Below the pieces are notes generated by a model. The model was not told the origin of the DNA and ran no database searches. It was given only the letters and a program-made list of their open reading frames with translations. A DNA stretch of 64,000 nucleotides, taken from the NCBI RefSeq assembly GCF_014646115.1, contig NZ_BMMV01000014.1, positions 102,469 through 166,468 of the forward strand. The letters run 5' to 3'. Numbering within the stretch: position 1 is the first letter of the stretch; each line of letters starts with the position of its first letter. Both the position numbers and the translations under genes were made by a program. Shown piece after piece: positions 1 to 7,279 of the stretch. Source of the DNA: Streptomyces camponoticapitis. GTDB taxonomy: Bacteria; Actinomycetota; Actinomycetes; Streptomycetales; Streptomycetaceae.

Positions 1-220
1 CGAACTCGGGGGTGATCGGCTCGACGTAGGTGGCGTCGGCGATCTCCGGGTCGGTCATGATCGTGGCCGGGTTGGAGTTGACGAGGATGACGCGCAGGCC
101 CTCGGACTTGAGGACGCGGCAGGCCTGGGTGCCCGAGTAGTCGAACTCGGCCGCCTGGCCGATGACGATCGGACCCGAGCCGATGACCAGGACGGACCGG
201 ATATCGGAGCGCTTAGGCAC
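1..220 (-). CDS. carB: Carbamoyl-phosphate synthase large subunit, N-terminal fragment
   Basis: Only the first 73 codons are in the window; the gene runs off the left edge. The large subunit makes carbamoyl phosphate from bicarbonate, ATP and the ammonia delivered by CarA, feeding pyrimidine and arginine synthesis. The visible part starts MPKRSDIRSVLVIGSGPIV and continues with the GQAAEFDYSG and LVNSNPATIMTDP segments typical of the first carboxy-phosphate pre-ATP-grasp domain. The start is the GTG at 218-220, which overlaps the end of carA by 8 bases, so translation is probably coupled. It is the last gene of the pyr operon that can be seen here. Confidence 0.95.
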   Translation of the reverse strand, partial: MPKRSDIRSVLVIGSGPIVIGQAAEFDYSGTQACRVLKSEGLRVILVNSNPATIMTDPEIADATYVEPITPEF

Positions 221-1379
221 GCGGGCCCTCCATCGGGACTGTGTTCATCAAAGACGTGAAGCGGTCGAAGAGGTAGGCGGCGTCGTGCGGGCCGGCGGCC
301 GCCTCGGGGTGGTACTGGACGCTGAAGACCGGCCGGTCGAGCAGCCTGAGCCCCTCGACCACGTTGTCGTTGAGACAGACGTGGGAGACCTCGGCGCGGC
401 CGTAGGGGGTGTCGGAGATCCGGTCGAGCGGGGCGTCGACGGCGAACCCGTGGTTGTGCGCGGTGACTTCGACCTTGCCGGTGGAACGATCCTGCACCGG
501 CTGGTTGATCCCGCGGTGACCGTATTTGAGCTTGTACGTGCCGAACCCCAGCGCGCGGCCGAGGAGTTGGTTGCCGAAGCAGATGCCGAAGAGCGGCGTA
601 CCGCGCTCGAGCACGCCCTTGACGACCGTGAGGTCGGCGGTGGCGGGGTCGCCGGGGCCGTTGGAGAGGAACACGCCGTCGGGCTCGACCGCGTACACGT
701 CGTCGAGGGTGGCGGTGGCGGGCAGGACGTGCACCTCGATGCCGCGCTCGGCCATCCGCCGGGGAGTCATGCCCTTGATGCCGAGGTCGATGGCGGCGAC
801 GGTGAACCGTTTGGTGCCGACGGCCGGGACGACGTACGTCTCGGTGGCCGCGACCTCCGCGGAGAGGTTCGCGCCCTTCATCCCGGGCGCCTCCAACACG
901 CGCGCGGTCAGTGCCGCTTCGTCGTTGAGGCCGCCGCCCGCGAGGGCGTCCCCGGAGAAGATGCCGACGCGCATCGCGCCGCGCTCGCGCAGATGGCGGG
1001 TGAGCGCGCGGGTGTCGACACCGCTGATGCCGACGATGCCCTGCCGGACGAGTTCCTCGTCCAGGGAGCGCCGGGAGCGCCAGTTGGAGGGGACGCGGGC
1101 GGGGTCGCGTACGACATAGCCGGCGACCCAGATCCGGCCGGACTCGTCGTCCTCGTCGTTGACGCCGGTGTTGCCGACGTGCGGGGCGGTCATGACGACG
1201 ACCTGGCGGTGGTACGAGGGGTCGGTGAGGGTTTCCTGGTAGCCGGTCATGCCGGTGGAGAACACCGCCTCGCCGAAGGTCTCCCCCTCGGCCCCGTAGG
1301 CACGGCCGCGGAAACTGCGGCCGTCCTCCAGGACGAGTACGGCGGGAGCCTGGGCGGCTCCCCGGGTGGAGAGGGTCAT
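213..1379 (-). CDS. carA: Carbamoyl-phosphate synthase small (glutaminase) subunit
   Basis: 388 residues, the usual length. CarA hydrolyses glutamine and channels ammonia to CarB. The N-terminal small-chain domain covers about residues 1-190. The class I glutamine amidotransferase domain follows, with SNGPGDP near 239-245, the nucleophile Cys267 in GICFGNQ, and the His357/Glu359 pair in QYHPEA. The ATG at 1377-1379 overlaps the TGA of the upstream PH-like gene (ATGA), and its own stop overlaps the carB start. All catalytic residues are present, so it should be a normal enzyme of the pyr operon. Confidence 0.97.
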   Translation of the reverse strand: MTLSTRGAAQAPAVLVLEDGRSFRGRAYGAEGETFGEAVFSTGMTGYQETLTDPSYHRQVVVMTAPHVGNTGVNDEDDESGRIWVAGYVVRDPARVPSNWRSRRSLDEELVRQGIVGISGVDTRALTRHLRERGAMRVGIFSGDALAGGGLNDEAALTARVLEAPGMKGANLSAEVAATETYVVPAVGTKRFTVAAIDLGIKGMTPRRMAERGIEVHVLPATATLDDVYAVEPDGVFLSNGPGDPATADLTVVKGVLERGTPLFGICFGNQLLGRALGFGTYKLKYGHRGINQPVQDRSTGKVEVTAHNHGFAVDAPLDRISDTPYGRAEVSHVCLNDNVVEGLRLLDRPVFSVQYHPEAAAGPHDAAYLFDRFTSLMNTVPMEGPRA

Positions 1380-2053
1380 CGTGCGGTGCCTTCCGTCGTG
1401 AGTGGTGCGTCGTCGGTCGCGGCGGTCGACGCGTCGGTGAATGGCGCGTCGCTGGTCGCGGCGGTCGACGCGTCGGTGGTCGGTGTGTGATCCGTCGCGA
1501 CCGACTGGTTCATGAGGTTGACGGCCTCGACCCAGGCGGTGTGCTCCGCCGCGCGGTCCGAGCGGAAGCCGGAGTCGAGCAGCCGTTCGCCGTGCTGCCA
1601 GGTGAGGATCAGCAGCCCGCCCTCGGCGAGGACCTTGCCGGCGATGCCCTTGTCGAGGCGGGCGGCGCGCAGTTGGCCGGCCGGGACGAAGAAGTCGGTG
1701 GCCCCGGGCCGTACGACCTGCACGCCCGCGTCCGTGAGCGTCAGCTCCACGCGGCTGCGGACGCCGAGGCCGTGGGCGACGATCCGGTCCAGCCACTGAC
1801 CGGCGGTCGTGGAGCCGTGGTACCGGCCGCTGAGCCGCAGCCGTACCTCCCCGGGCGCCGCCGCCTCGGGAGCCTGGGGCAGCTCCGGCAGATCGGACTG
1901 GAGGCTCCCGCGCCACTTCCAGCCCTGGCGCATCAGCCAGTACACCAGCGCGATGAAGACGAGCAGGCCCACCGCCCAGCCGATACGGGCGGACCAGTCG
2001 GTCACCTCCGCCGACTTCTGCTCGGCGGCCAGATTGATCAGTGCAGCGCTCAC
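1376..2053 (-). CDS. PH-like-domain membrane protein inside the pyr operon
   Basis: 225 residues, not an enzyme I can name. Residues 1-22 are polar, residues about 23-42 form one transmembrane helix, and about 60-180 look like a small beta-rich domain of the bacterial PH-like type (LRLSGRYHGSTTAGQWLDR, then LTLTDAGVQVVRP). The C-terminal 40 residues are a low-complexity tail with two copies of TDASTAAT-DAP, mirrored in the DNA as a direct repeat. GTG start at 2051-2053 overlaps the pyrC TGA (GTGA), and its own TGA overlaps the carA ATG, so it is co-translated between two pyrimidine enzymes. Genes of this kind recur at this place in Streptomyces pyr operons; the function is unknown to me. Confidence 0.85.
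   Translation of the reverse strand: MSAALINLAAEQKSAEVTDWSARIGWAVGLLVFIALVYWLMRQGWKWRGSLQSDLPELPQAPEAAAPGEVRLRLSGRYHGSTTAGQWLDRIVAHGLGVRSRVELTLTDAGVQVVRPGATDFFVPAGQLRAARLDKGIAGKVLAEGGLLILTWQHGERLLDSGFRSDRAAEHTAWVEAVNLMNQSVATDHTPTTDASTAATSDAPFTDASTAATDDAPLTTEGTAR
1400..1483 (-). repeat. Short direct repeat encoding Ser/Thr/Ala/Asp tail
   Basis: Two imperfect copies of a roughly 40-base unit containing tcgcggcggtcgacgcgtcg lie at the 3' end of the PH-like gene. They encode TDASTAATSDAPF and TDASTAATDDAPL. The repeat stays in frame and only lengthens the tail after the folded domain, so slippage would change tail length without breaking the operon. Confidence 0.7.
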
Positions 2054-3336
2054 GCCAGATTCCCGTCGACGACCGTGGCACGGCCCCGCAGGAAGGTGTG
2101 GGTGACACGTCCCGGCAGCTCGCGGCCCTGGTAGGGGGTGTTGCGGCTGCGGGACGCGAAGCCCGCGGGGTCCACCACTCCACGGTAAGCGGGATCGACG
2201 AGCGTGAGGTTGGCGGGCTCACCTGCCGAGACGGGACGGCCGTGTCCGGCGAGGCGGCCGATCTGCGCGGGGCGGACCGACATCCGGTCGGCGACGCCCG
2301 CCCAGTCGATGAGCCCGGTGTCGACCATCGTCTGCTGGACGACGGAGAGCGCGGTCTCCAGGCCGACCATGCCCATGGCCGCCGCCGCCCACTCGCAGTC
2401 CTTGTCCTCGTGCGGGTGCGGGGCGTGGTCGGTGGCGACGCAGTCGATGGTGCCGTCCGCGAGGGCCTCGCGCAGCGCCAGGACGTCGGCCTCGGTGCGC
2501 AGCGGCGGGTTCACCTTGTAGATGGGGTTGTAGGACCGTACGAGCTCGTCCGTCAGGAGCAGGTGGTGCGGGGTGACCTCGGCGGTGACGTTCCAGCCCT
2601 TCGACTTGGCCCACCGGATGATCTCGACCGAACCGGCCGTGGAGAGATGGCAGATATGGACGCGGGAGCCGACATGGGCGGCCAGCAGGACGTCCCGGGC
2701 GATGATCGACTCCTCGGCGACGGCGGGCCAGCCGCCGAGTCCGAGCTCCGCCGAGACGATGCCCTCGTTCATCTGGGCGCCCTCGGTGAGCCGGGGCTCC
2801 TGGGCGTGCTGGGCGATGACGCCGTCGAAGGCCTTCACGTACTCCAGGGCCCGGCGCATGATCACCGCGTCGTCCACGCACTTGCCGTCGTCGGAGAAGA
2901 CCCGCACCCCGGCGGCCGAGTCGTGCATGGCGCCGAGTTCGGCGAGCTGCTTGCCCTCCAGGCCGACGGTGACGGCGCCGACGGGCTGTACGTCGCAGTA
3001 GCCGGACTCCCGGCCGAGCCGCCAGACCTGCTCGACGACGCCGGCGGTGTCGGCGACGGGGAAGGTGTTGGCCATGGCGTGCACGGCGGTGAAGCCGCCG
3101 ACCGCCGCCGCCCTGGTGCCGGTGAGGACGGTCTCGGAGTCCTCGCGCCCCGGCTCGCGCAGATGCGTGTGCAGGTCGACCAGACCGGGCAGCAGGATCT
3201 GCCCCTCGGCCTCCACGACGGTGGCGTCACCCGCCTCGATGCCGATGCCGACGCGCTCGATGACCGTGCCGTCGATGAGGACGTCGCTCGCTTCGCCGCC
3301 GAGCACCTTGGCGCCACGGATCAGGGTCTTGCTCAT
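2050..3336 (-). CDS. pyrC: Dihydroorotase
   Basis: 428 residues, type I (large) dihydroorotase of the amidohydrolase superfamily, which cyclises carbamoyl-aspartate to dihydroorotate. The metal-binding HTHLREPG motif is at 56-63, with further ligands in the VTPHHLLL segment and the catalytic Asp in CVATDHAPH. ATG at 3334-3336 lies 2 bases after the pyrB stop. Its TGA overlaps the start of the PH-like gene. Standard third step of UMP synthesis; PyrB and PyrC of this type form a complex in several bacteria, which would fit the tight coupling. Confidence 0.96.
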   Translation of the reverse strand: MSKTLIRGAKVLGGEASDVLIDGTVIERVGIGIEAGDATVVEAEGQILLPGLVDLHTHLREPGREDSETVLTGTRAAAVGGFTAVHAMANTFPVADTAGVVEQVWRLGRESGYCDVQPVGAVTVGLEGKQLAELGAMHDSAAGVRVFSDDGKCVDDAVIMRRALEYVKAFDGVIAQHAQEPRLTEGAQMNEGIVSAELGLGGWPAVAEESIIARDVLLAAHVGSRVHICHLSTAGSVEIIRWAKSKGWNVTAEVTPHHLLLTDELVRSYNPIYKVNPPLRTEADVLALREALADGTIDCVATDHAPHPHEDKDCEWAAAAMGMVGLETALSVVQQTMVDTGLIDWAGVADRMSVRPAQIGRLAGHGRPVSAGEPANLTLVDPAYRGVVDPAGFASRSRNTPYQGRELPGRVTHTFLRGRATVVDGNLA

Positions 3337-3338
3337 GG

Positions 3339-4361
3339 TTACTTGCTCTCCTCGGTGGCGGACGACGCGCGGGAATGGGTGACGGCGGGCTCGTTGCCGC
3401 CGAGCAGCAGATACAGGACGGCCATCCGCGTCGAGACACCGTTGGCGACCTGCTCGACAGCCGTGCAGCGGTCGGAGTCGGCGACCTCGGCGGTGATCTC
3501 CATACCGCGGTTCATCGGGCCGGGGTGCATGACGATCGAGTTGTCGGGCATCCGGGCCATCCGCTCGCCGTCGAGCCCGTAGCGCCGCGAGTACTCGCGC
3601 TCGGTCGGGAAGAAGGCGGCGTTCATCCGCTCGCGCTGGACCCGGAGCATCATCACGGCATCGGACTTGGGCAGCACCTGGTCGAGGTCGTACGACACCT
3701 CGCACGGCCACTTCTCGACACCGATCGGCAGCAGCGTCGGCGGGGCGACCAGCGTGACCTCCGCGCCGAGCGTGTGCAGCAGCAGCACGTTGGAGCGGGC
3801 GACGCGGCTGTGCAGGATGTCGCCGACGATCGTGATCCGGCGCCCTTCGAGGTCCCGGCCGATGCCCGCGTCCGCGCCGACGAGCCTGCGGCGCATCGTG
3901 AAGGCGTCGAGCAGCGCCTGGGTGGGGTGTTCGTGCGTGCCGTCACCCGCGTTGATGACGGCGCCGTCGATCCAGCCGGAGTTGGCGAGGCGGTACGGGG
4001 CGCCCGAGGAGCCGTGGCGGATGACGACGGCGTCGGCGCCCATCGCCTCCAGCGTCAGCGCGGTGTCCTTGAGCGACTCTCCTTTAGAGACCGAGGAGCC
4101 CTTTGCCGAGAAGTTGATGACATCGGCGGAGAGGCGCTTCGCGGCCGCCTCGAAGGAGATCCGGGTGCGGGTCGAGTCCTCGAAGAAGAGGTTGACGACC
4201 GTACGGCCGCGCAGCGTCGGCAGCTTCTTGATGGGCCGGTCGGCGACCCGGGCCATCTCCTCGGCGGTGTCGAGGATCAGCACGGCGTCGTCGCGGGTGA
4301 GGTCGGCGGCGGAGATCAGATGGCCGGGGGTACGGGGGCTTGCCCCTGTGAGGCGCAGCAT
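3339..4361 (-). CDS. pyrB: Aspartate carbamoyltransferase catalytic chain
   Basis: 340 residues. It joins carbamoyl phosphate and aspartate. The carbamoyl-phosphate loop STRTR is at 63-67 in FFEDSTRTRISFE, HPTQALLD follows, and HPGPMNRGMEI is near the C-terminus. The ATG at 4359-4361 is preceded by a GGAG box about 11 bases upstream. There are 121 bases between the pyrR stop and this start, the only real gap in the operon, and no obvious terminator in it. No pyrI regulatory chain is seen, so control is probably through PyrR and feedback. Confidence 0.96.
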   Translation of the reverse strand: MLRLTGASPRTPGHLISAADLTRDDAVLILDTAEEMARVADRPIKKLPTLRGRTVVNLFFEDSTRTRISFEAAAKRLSADVINFSAKGSSVSKGESLKDTALTLEAMGADAVVIRHGSSGAPYRLANSGWIDGAVINAGDGTHEHPTQALLDAFTMRRRLVGADAGIGRDLEGRRITIVGDILHSRVARSNVLLLHTLGAEVTLVAPPTLLPIGVEKWPCEVSYDLDQVLPKSDAVMMLRVQRERMNAAFFPTEREYSRRYGLDGERMARMPDNSIVMHPGPMNRGMEITAEVADSDRCTAVEQVANGVSTRMAVLYLLLGGNEPAVTHSRASSATEESK

Positions 4362-4483
4362 CGGTGGTGCTCCGTTGTGTGGAGGTGGTTCCGGGGTCCG
4401 GGGTGTTCCCGGGAGGGCACGGCGGCAGCGGGGCGCGCCGACGCCACGGCCTGGTACCGGCCCGCGGCGTACGGGAGGGCGCG

Positions 4484-5074
4484 CTACCGCTCGCCGGCCG
4501 GGGCGGGCTCTCCCGGATCGGGCTTCTTCAGACCGAGCAGCACGGTGTCGCGGCCGTCCTCCTCGGCGAGCTGCACCTTGACCGTCTCGCGCAGCGAGGT
4601 GGGGAGGTTCTTGCCCACGTAGTCCGCGCGGATGGGCAGTTCGCGGTGACCGCGGTCGACCAGGATGGCGAGCTGGACCGCGCGTGGCCGGCCGATGTCG
4701 CCGAGCGCGTCGAGGGCGGCGCGGATGGTGCGGCCGGAGAAGAGCACGTCGTCCACGAGGACCACGAGACGTCCGTCGACGCCGTCGGCCGGGATGTCGG
4801 TGCGGGCGAGCGCGCGGGCGGGCCGCATGCGCAGATCGTCCCGGTACATCGTGATGTCCAGGGAGCCGACCGGGATCTTGCCGCCGGTGATCTCTTCGAG
4901 CTTGTCGCCCAGCCGTCTGGCCAGGAAGACGCCACGGGTCGGGATGCCGAGCAGAACCACGTCGTCGGCGCCCTTGGCGCGTTCGACGATCTCGTGGGCG
5001 ATACGGGTCAGTGCCCGTGCGATGTCGGGCGCCTCCAGCACGGGGCGGGCGGCATCGGAGCTGTGCGTGTCCAT
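4484..5074 (-). CDS. pyrR: Bifunctional pyr operon regulator / uracil phosphoribosyltransferase
   Basis: 196 residues. PyrR binds pyr mRNA in a UMP-dependent manner and represses the operon; many members also have uracil phosphoribosyltransferase activity. The PRPP-binding motif LVVLVDDVLFSGRT is at about 103-116, and the N-terminal half has the RNA-binding basic loop region (SLDITMYRDD). The ATG at 5072-5074 has a strong AAGGAGG box 10 bases upstream (5085-5091). That box sits in the lower stem of a PyrR-recognition hairpin, so the gene probably controls its own translation and its downstream genes. First gene of the operon. Confidence 0.96.
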   Translation of the reverse strand: MDTHSSDAARPVLEAPDIARALTRIAHEIVERAKGADDVVLLGIPTRGVFLARRLGDKLEEITGGKIPVGSLDITMYRDDLRMRPARALARTDIPADGVDGRLVVLVDDVLFSGRTIRAALDALGDIGRPRAVQLAILVDRGHRELPIRADYVGKNLPTSLRETVKVQLAEEDGRDTVLLGLKKPDPGEPAPAGER

Positions 5075-5086
5075 AAGAAACGGACC

Positions 5087-5120
5087 TCCTTCTCCGCCTC
5101 ACGGGACGGACGTTAAAGGA
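5087..5120 (-). promoter_or_regulatory. PyrR-binding RNA hairpin overlapping the pyrR ribosome site
   Basis: In the minus-strand RNA, UCCGUC-CCGUGA-GGCGGA (5110 to 5093) forms a 6-bp stem with a hexaloop. It matches the known PyrR binding-loop consensus ARUCCNGNGAGGYU at every conserved core position. The outermost consensus A-U pair is C-G here, a compensatory change. Below it UCCUU (5120-5116) can pair with AAGGA (5091-5087), which is the pyrR Shine-Dalgarno. Binding of PyrR would then hide the ribosome site, as established for mycobacterial pyr genes. A competing 5-bp hairpin GACGU/ACGUC (5124-5120 with 5113-5109) could act as the open state. No terminator follows, so translational rather than attenuation control is inferred. 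Confidence 0.75.
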
Positions 5121-5139
5121 CGTCGGATTTGCGCAGTCG

Positions 5140-5145
5140 ACATTA
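5140..5145 (-). promoter_or_regulatory. Candidate -10 of the pyr operon promoter
   Basis: TAATGT on the minus strand (5145 to 5140) is the best -10 hexamer between bldD and pyrR. The -35 region is poor. Transcription from about 5133 would give a leader of about 60 bases that contains the complete PyrR hairpin. Confidence 0.35.
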
Positions 5146-5200
5146 CCAGGTCCGACAGCCTTTTCCGGACTTGTGGCGGGGCGGGTCCGGATCATTCGGC

Positions 5201-5243
5201 TTGACGCATCCAAGTCACGCTGCGTAACCTCACAGTGAGTTAC
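5201..5243 (+). promoter_or_regulatory. bldD promoter with BldD-like operator
   Basis: TTGACG (5201-5206), an 18-base spacer and TAACCT (5225-5230) make a good housekeeping promoter. Overlapping the -10 and start region is ctcacagtgagttac (5229-5243). This matches the published BldD box NTNACNCWGNGTNAN at all but one fixed position and is nearly palindromic (GTAACctcac/gtgagTTAC). BldD is known to repress its own gene, so this is very likely the autoregulatory site. Confidence 0.7.
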
Positions 5244-5291
5244 CAGCCACGCGGCGGAGCCGCAGATTTGTCCCAGCGTCCGGGGAGCCTT

Positions 5292-5792
5292 ATGTCCAGC
5301 GAATACGCAAAGCAGCTCGGGGCCAAGCTCCGCGCCATCCGCACCCAGCAGGGCCTCTCCCTCCACGGCGTGGAGGAGAAGTCCCAGGGCCGTTGGAAGG
5401 CCGTGGTGGTGGGGTCGTACGAGCGCGGCGACCGCGCCGTGACCGTGCAGCGCCTCGCCGAGCTGGCCGACTTCTACGGTGTGCCGGTCCAGGAGCTCCT
5501 GCCGGGCACCACGCCGGGCGGGGCCGCCGAGCCGCCGCCGAAGCTCGTCCTGGACCTGGAGCGCCTCGCCCATGTCCCGCAGGAGAAGGCCGGCCCTCTC
5601 CAGCGTTACGCGGCGACCATCCAGAGCCAGCGCGGTGACTACAACGGCAAGGTGTTGTCGATCCGCCAGGACGACCTGCGCACCCTCGCGGTCATCTACG
5701 ACCAGTCGCCCTCGGTCCTCACCGAGCAGCTCATCAGCTGGGGCGTGCTGGACGCCGACGCACGCCGCGCCGTGGCCCACGACGAGGGCTGA
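5292..5792 (+). CDS. bldD: Developmental master regulator BldD
   Basis: 166 residues, matching the family. BldD holds sporulation genes off during vegetative growth when dimerised by tetrameric cyclic di-GMP. The N-terminal HTH_3 domain (about 8-70) contains GVEEKSQGRWKAVVVGSYERG. The C-terminal domain carries the c-di-GMP signature RGD-X8-RQDD exactly: Arg114-Gly-Asp116 and Arg125-Gln-Asp-Asp128. ATG at 5292 is chosen because it restores the canonical MSSEYAKQLG start, with ggag upstream. It is divergent from pyrR. A strong hairpin at 5825-5863 ends the transcript. Confidence 0.97.
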   Translation: MSSEYAKQLGAKLRAIRTQQGLSLHGVEEKSQGRWKAVVVGSYERGDRAVTVQRLAELADFYGVPVQELLPGTTPGGAAEPPPKLVLDLERLAHVPQEKAGPLQRYAATIQSQRGDYNGKVLSIRQDDLRTLAVIYDQSPSVLTEQLISWGVLDADARRAVAHDEG

Positions 5793-5824
5793 CACCGCGG
5801 TACAGAACAGCAGAAACGTCACAT

Positions 5825-5863
5825 CCGGAAGGGCGGACCGCGAGCGGCGGGCCGCCCTTCCGG
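5825..5863 (+). terminator. bldD terminator hairpin
   Basis: CCGGAAGGGCGG (5825-5836) pairs perfectly with CCGCCCTTCCGG (5852-5863) across a 15-base loop, 32 bases after the bldD stop. As is usual in Streptomyces there is no U tract. Confidence 0.75.
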
Positions 5864-6076
5864 CGTGTCGGGGTCCTCGGGCCGGACCGAGACGGATGTC
5901 ACCCTCGGGGGCCGACGGATCGAACGCGGATACGGGTGGAAGCGACCTGCGCCACCGGGCCGCGCATCACCCGGACGGCTCAACGGCCGATGATCGAGAC
6001 CCCCTGCCGTCCGCTCAGGGCGCCCAGGACCCGGCGGGGCACGGAACCCCGGCCGCACTCCCCCGCCAAGAAGCAC

Positions 6077-6120
6077 TCAAGCGCCGGACGGGCCGCGTGT
6101 GCGGCCCGTCCGGCGCTTGA
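6077..6120. repeat. Perfect 20-bp palindromic intergenic repeat
   Basis: tcaagcgccggacgggccgc (6077-6096) and its exact reverse complement (6101-6120) are separated by gtgt. It stands between convergent bldD and nusB and may terminate both. The sequence beginning CTCAAGCGCCGGACGGGC is one I recognise as recurring between genes in many Streptomyces genomes, so it is probably a dispersed palindromic repeat. Confidence 0.75.
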
Positions 6121-6149
6121 GGACACGCTCGACGGCTCCGGGCCGTGAG

Positions 6150-6202
6150 GCCGTGAGCCCCTCCTGCGGGCGGACGACGCTACTTCTGGAACACGCCCTA
6201 GT
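6150..6202. mobile_element. MITE-like fragment at the end of nusB
   Basis: gccgtgagcccc... to ...aacacgccctagtc is close to 90 percent identical by eye to the right half of the element at 44040-44219. The left terminal repeat is missing, so this is a remnant. The outer end touches CTAG, and the TAG read on the minus strand is the nusB stop codon. Confidence 0.6.
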
Positions 6203-6629
6203 CGGCGCGGAGCAGACTCGGCTTGAGGTCCTTGAAACGGCCGAGGAGACCGTTCACGAACGACGGCGATTCGTCGGTGGAGAACTCCTTGGCGAGCTGG
6301 ACCGCCTCGTCGATCACCACGGCGTCGGGCGTTCCGTCCACCCACACCAGTTCATACGTGCCGAGCCGCACGATGTTCCGGTCGACGACCGGCATCCGGT
6401 CGAGCGTCCAGCCCACCGAGTAGGTGCTGATGAGTTCGTCGATCCGCTCGGCGTACTTCGCGTATCCCTCGACGAGTTCCATCGTGTACTCGCTGACCGG
6501 CGGCTGGCGGTCGTCGGTCCGGGCGTGCCGAAGCCAGTCCGCGAGGACCGTCTGCACGGGCGCCCCGCGCTGGTCGGCCTCGAAAAGGATCTGGAAGGCG
6601 CGCTTACGGGCCTTGTTGCGGGCAGCCAC
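6198..6629 (-). CDS. nusB: Transcription antitermination factor NusB
   Basis: 143 residues, all-helical NusB fold. NusB with S10 (NusE) binds boxA RNA and promotes antitermination on rRNA operons. Recognisable segments are the basic start MAARNKARKRAFQILFEAD, the central VDRNIVRLGTYEL and the C-terminal IDEAVQLAKEFSTDESPSFVNGLLG. GTG start at 6627-6629, 2 bases after the efp stop, so the two genes are coupled. The stop TAG lies at the edge of a MITE remnant (GAC TAG GGCGTG), so the last residues may have been reshaped by that insertion. Confidence 0.95.
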   Translation of the reverse strand: MAARNKARKRAFQILFEADQRGAPVQTVLADWLRHARTDDRQPPVSEYTMELVEGYAKYAERIDELISTYSVGWTLDRMPVVDRNIVRLGTYELVWVDGTPDAVVIDEAVQLAKEFSTDESPSFVNGLLGRFKDLKPSLLRAD

Positions 6630-6631
6630 GG

Positions 6632-7198
6632 TTAGCTGTTCACCCGGCCGAGGTACTCACCGGAGCGCGTGTCGACCTTGATCTTCTCGCCGGTCGTGAT
6701 GAAGAGCGGGACACCGATCTCGTAACCCGTCTCCAGCTTGGCGGGCTTGGAGCCACCGGTGGAGCGGTCGCCCTGCACACCGGGGTCGGTGTGCTCGATG
6801 ACCAGCTCGACGGCGGCGGGCAGCTCGACGTAGAGCGCGTTGCCCTCGTACATCGCCACCGTGGCCTCGAAGCCCTCCAGGAGGAAGTTCGCGGCGTCGC
6901 CGACGACCTCCCGGCTGATGTGGATCTGGTCGTAGGTGCCCATGTCCATGAAGACGAAGTACTCGCCGTCCATGTACGAGAACTGCATGTCGCGGCGGTC
7001 GACGCTGGCCGTCTCGACCTTCACGCCGGCGTTGAAGGTCTTGTCGACGACCTTGCCGGAGAGCACGTTCTTCAGCTTGGTACGCACAAAGGCCGGGCCC
7101 TTGCCAGGCTTGACGTGCTGGAACTCGACGACGGACCAGAGCTGGCCAGAGTCGAGCTTGAGCACCATGCCGTTCTTGAGGTCGTTCGTGGAAGCCAC
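6632..7198 (-). CDS. efp: Translation elongation factor P
   Basis: 188 residues, three-domain EF-P that rescues ribosomes stalled at polyproline. The N-terminal KOW-like domain has HVKPGKGPAFVRT, with the tip lysine Lys33 in the PGKGPAF loop that replaces the lysylated loop of Enterobacteria. The S1/OB-like domains end in KVDTRSGEYLGRVN. GTG at 7196-7198 gives the canonical MASTNDLKNG start and has AGGAG 11 bases upstream. Polyproline-rich proteins are encoded nearby (8520-9563, SecD, MltG), which are natural EF-P clients. Confidence 0.96.
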   Translation of the reverse strand: MASTNDLKNGMVLKLDSGQLWSVVEFQHVKPGKGPAFVRTKLKNVLSGKVVDKTFNAGVKVETASVDRRDMQFSYMDGEYFVFMDMGTYDQIHISREVVGDAANFLLEGFEATVAMYEGNALYVELPAAVELVIEHTDPGVQGDRSTGGSKPAKLETGYEIGVPLFITTGEKIKVDTRSGEYLGRVNS

Positions 7199-7256
7199 GG
7201 TTGCGGAATCTCCTGGACTGAAGCTGGGTGGGACCACGGGTGCGCGCTGCCGGCGC

Positions 7257-7277
7257 GACCGGCAGAGCCTGCCGGTC
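7257..7277 (-). terminator. Weak hairpin after the M24 peptidase gene
   Basis: GACCGGCAG (7257-7265) pairs with CTGCCGGTC (7269-7277) with a 3-base loop, just after the stop of the peptidase homologue and before efp. It could partly separate the two genes. Confidence 0.4.
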
Positions 7278-7279
7278 GG

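Larger units (their letters stand above)
5793..6197. other. 405-base intergenic region with two hairpins and a MITE fragment
   Basis: No credible gene lies here. In order it holds the bldD terminator (5825-5863), about 200 bases of unremarkable sequence, a perfect 20-bp palindrome (6077-6120), and a 53-base piece (6150-6202) nearly identical to the right half of the MITE at 44040-44219. The piece abuts the nusB stop codon. Confidence 0.8.
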
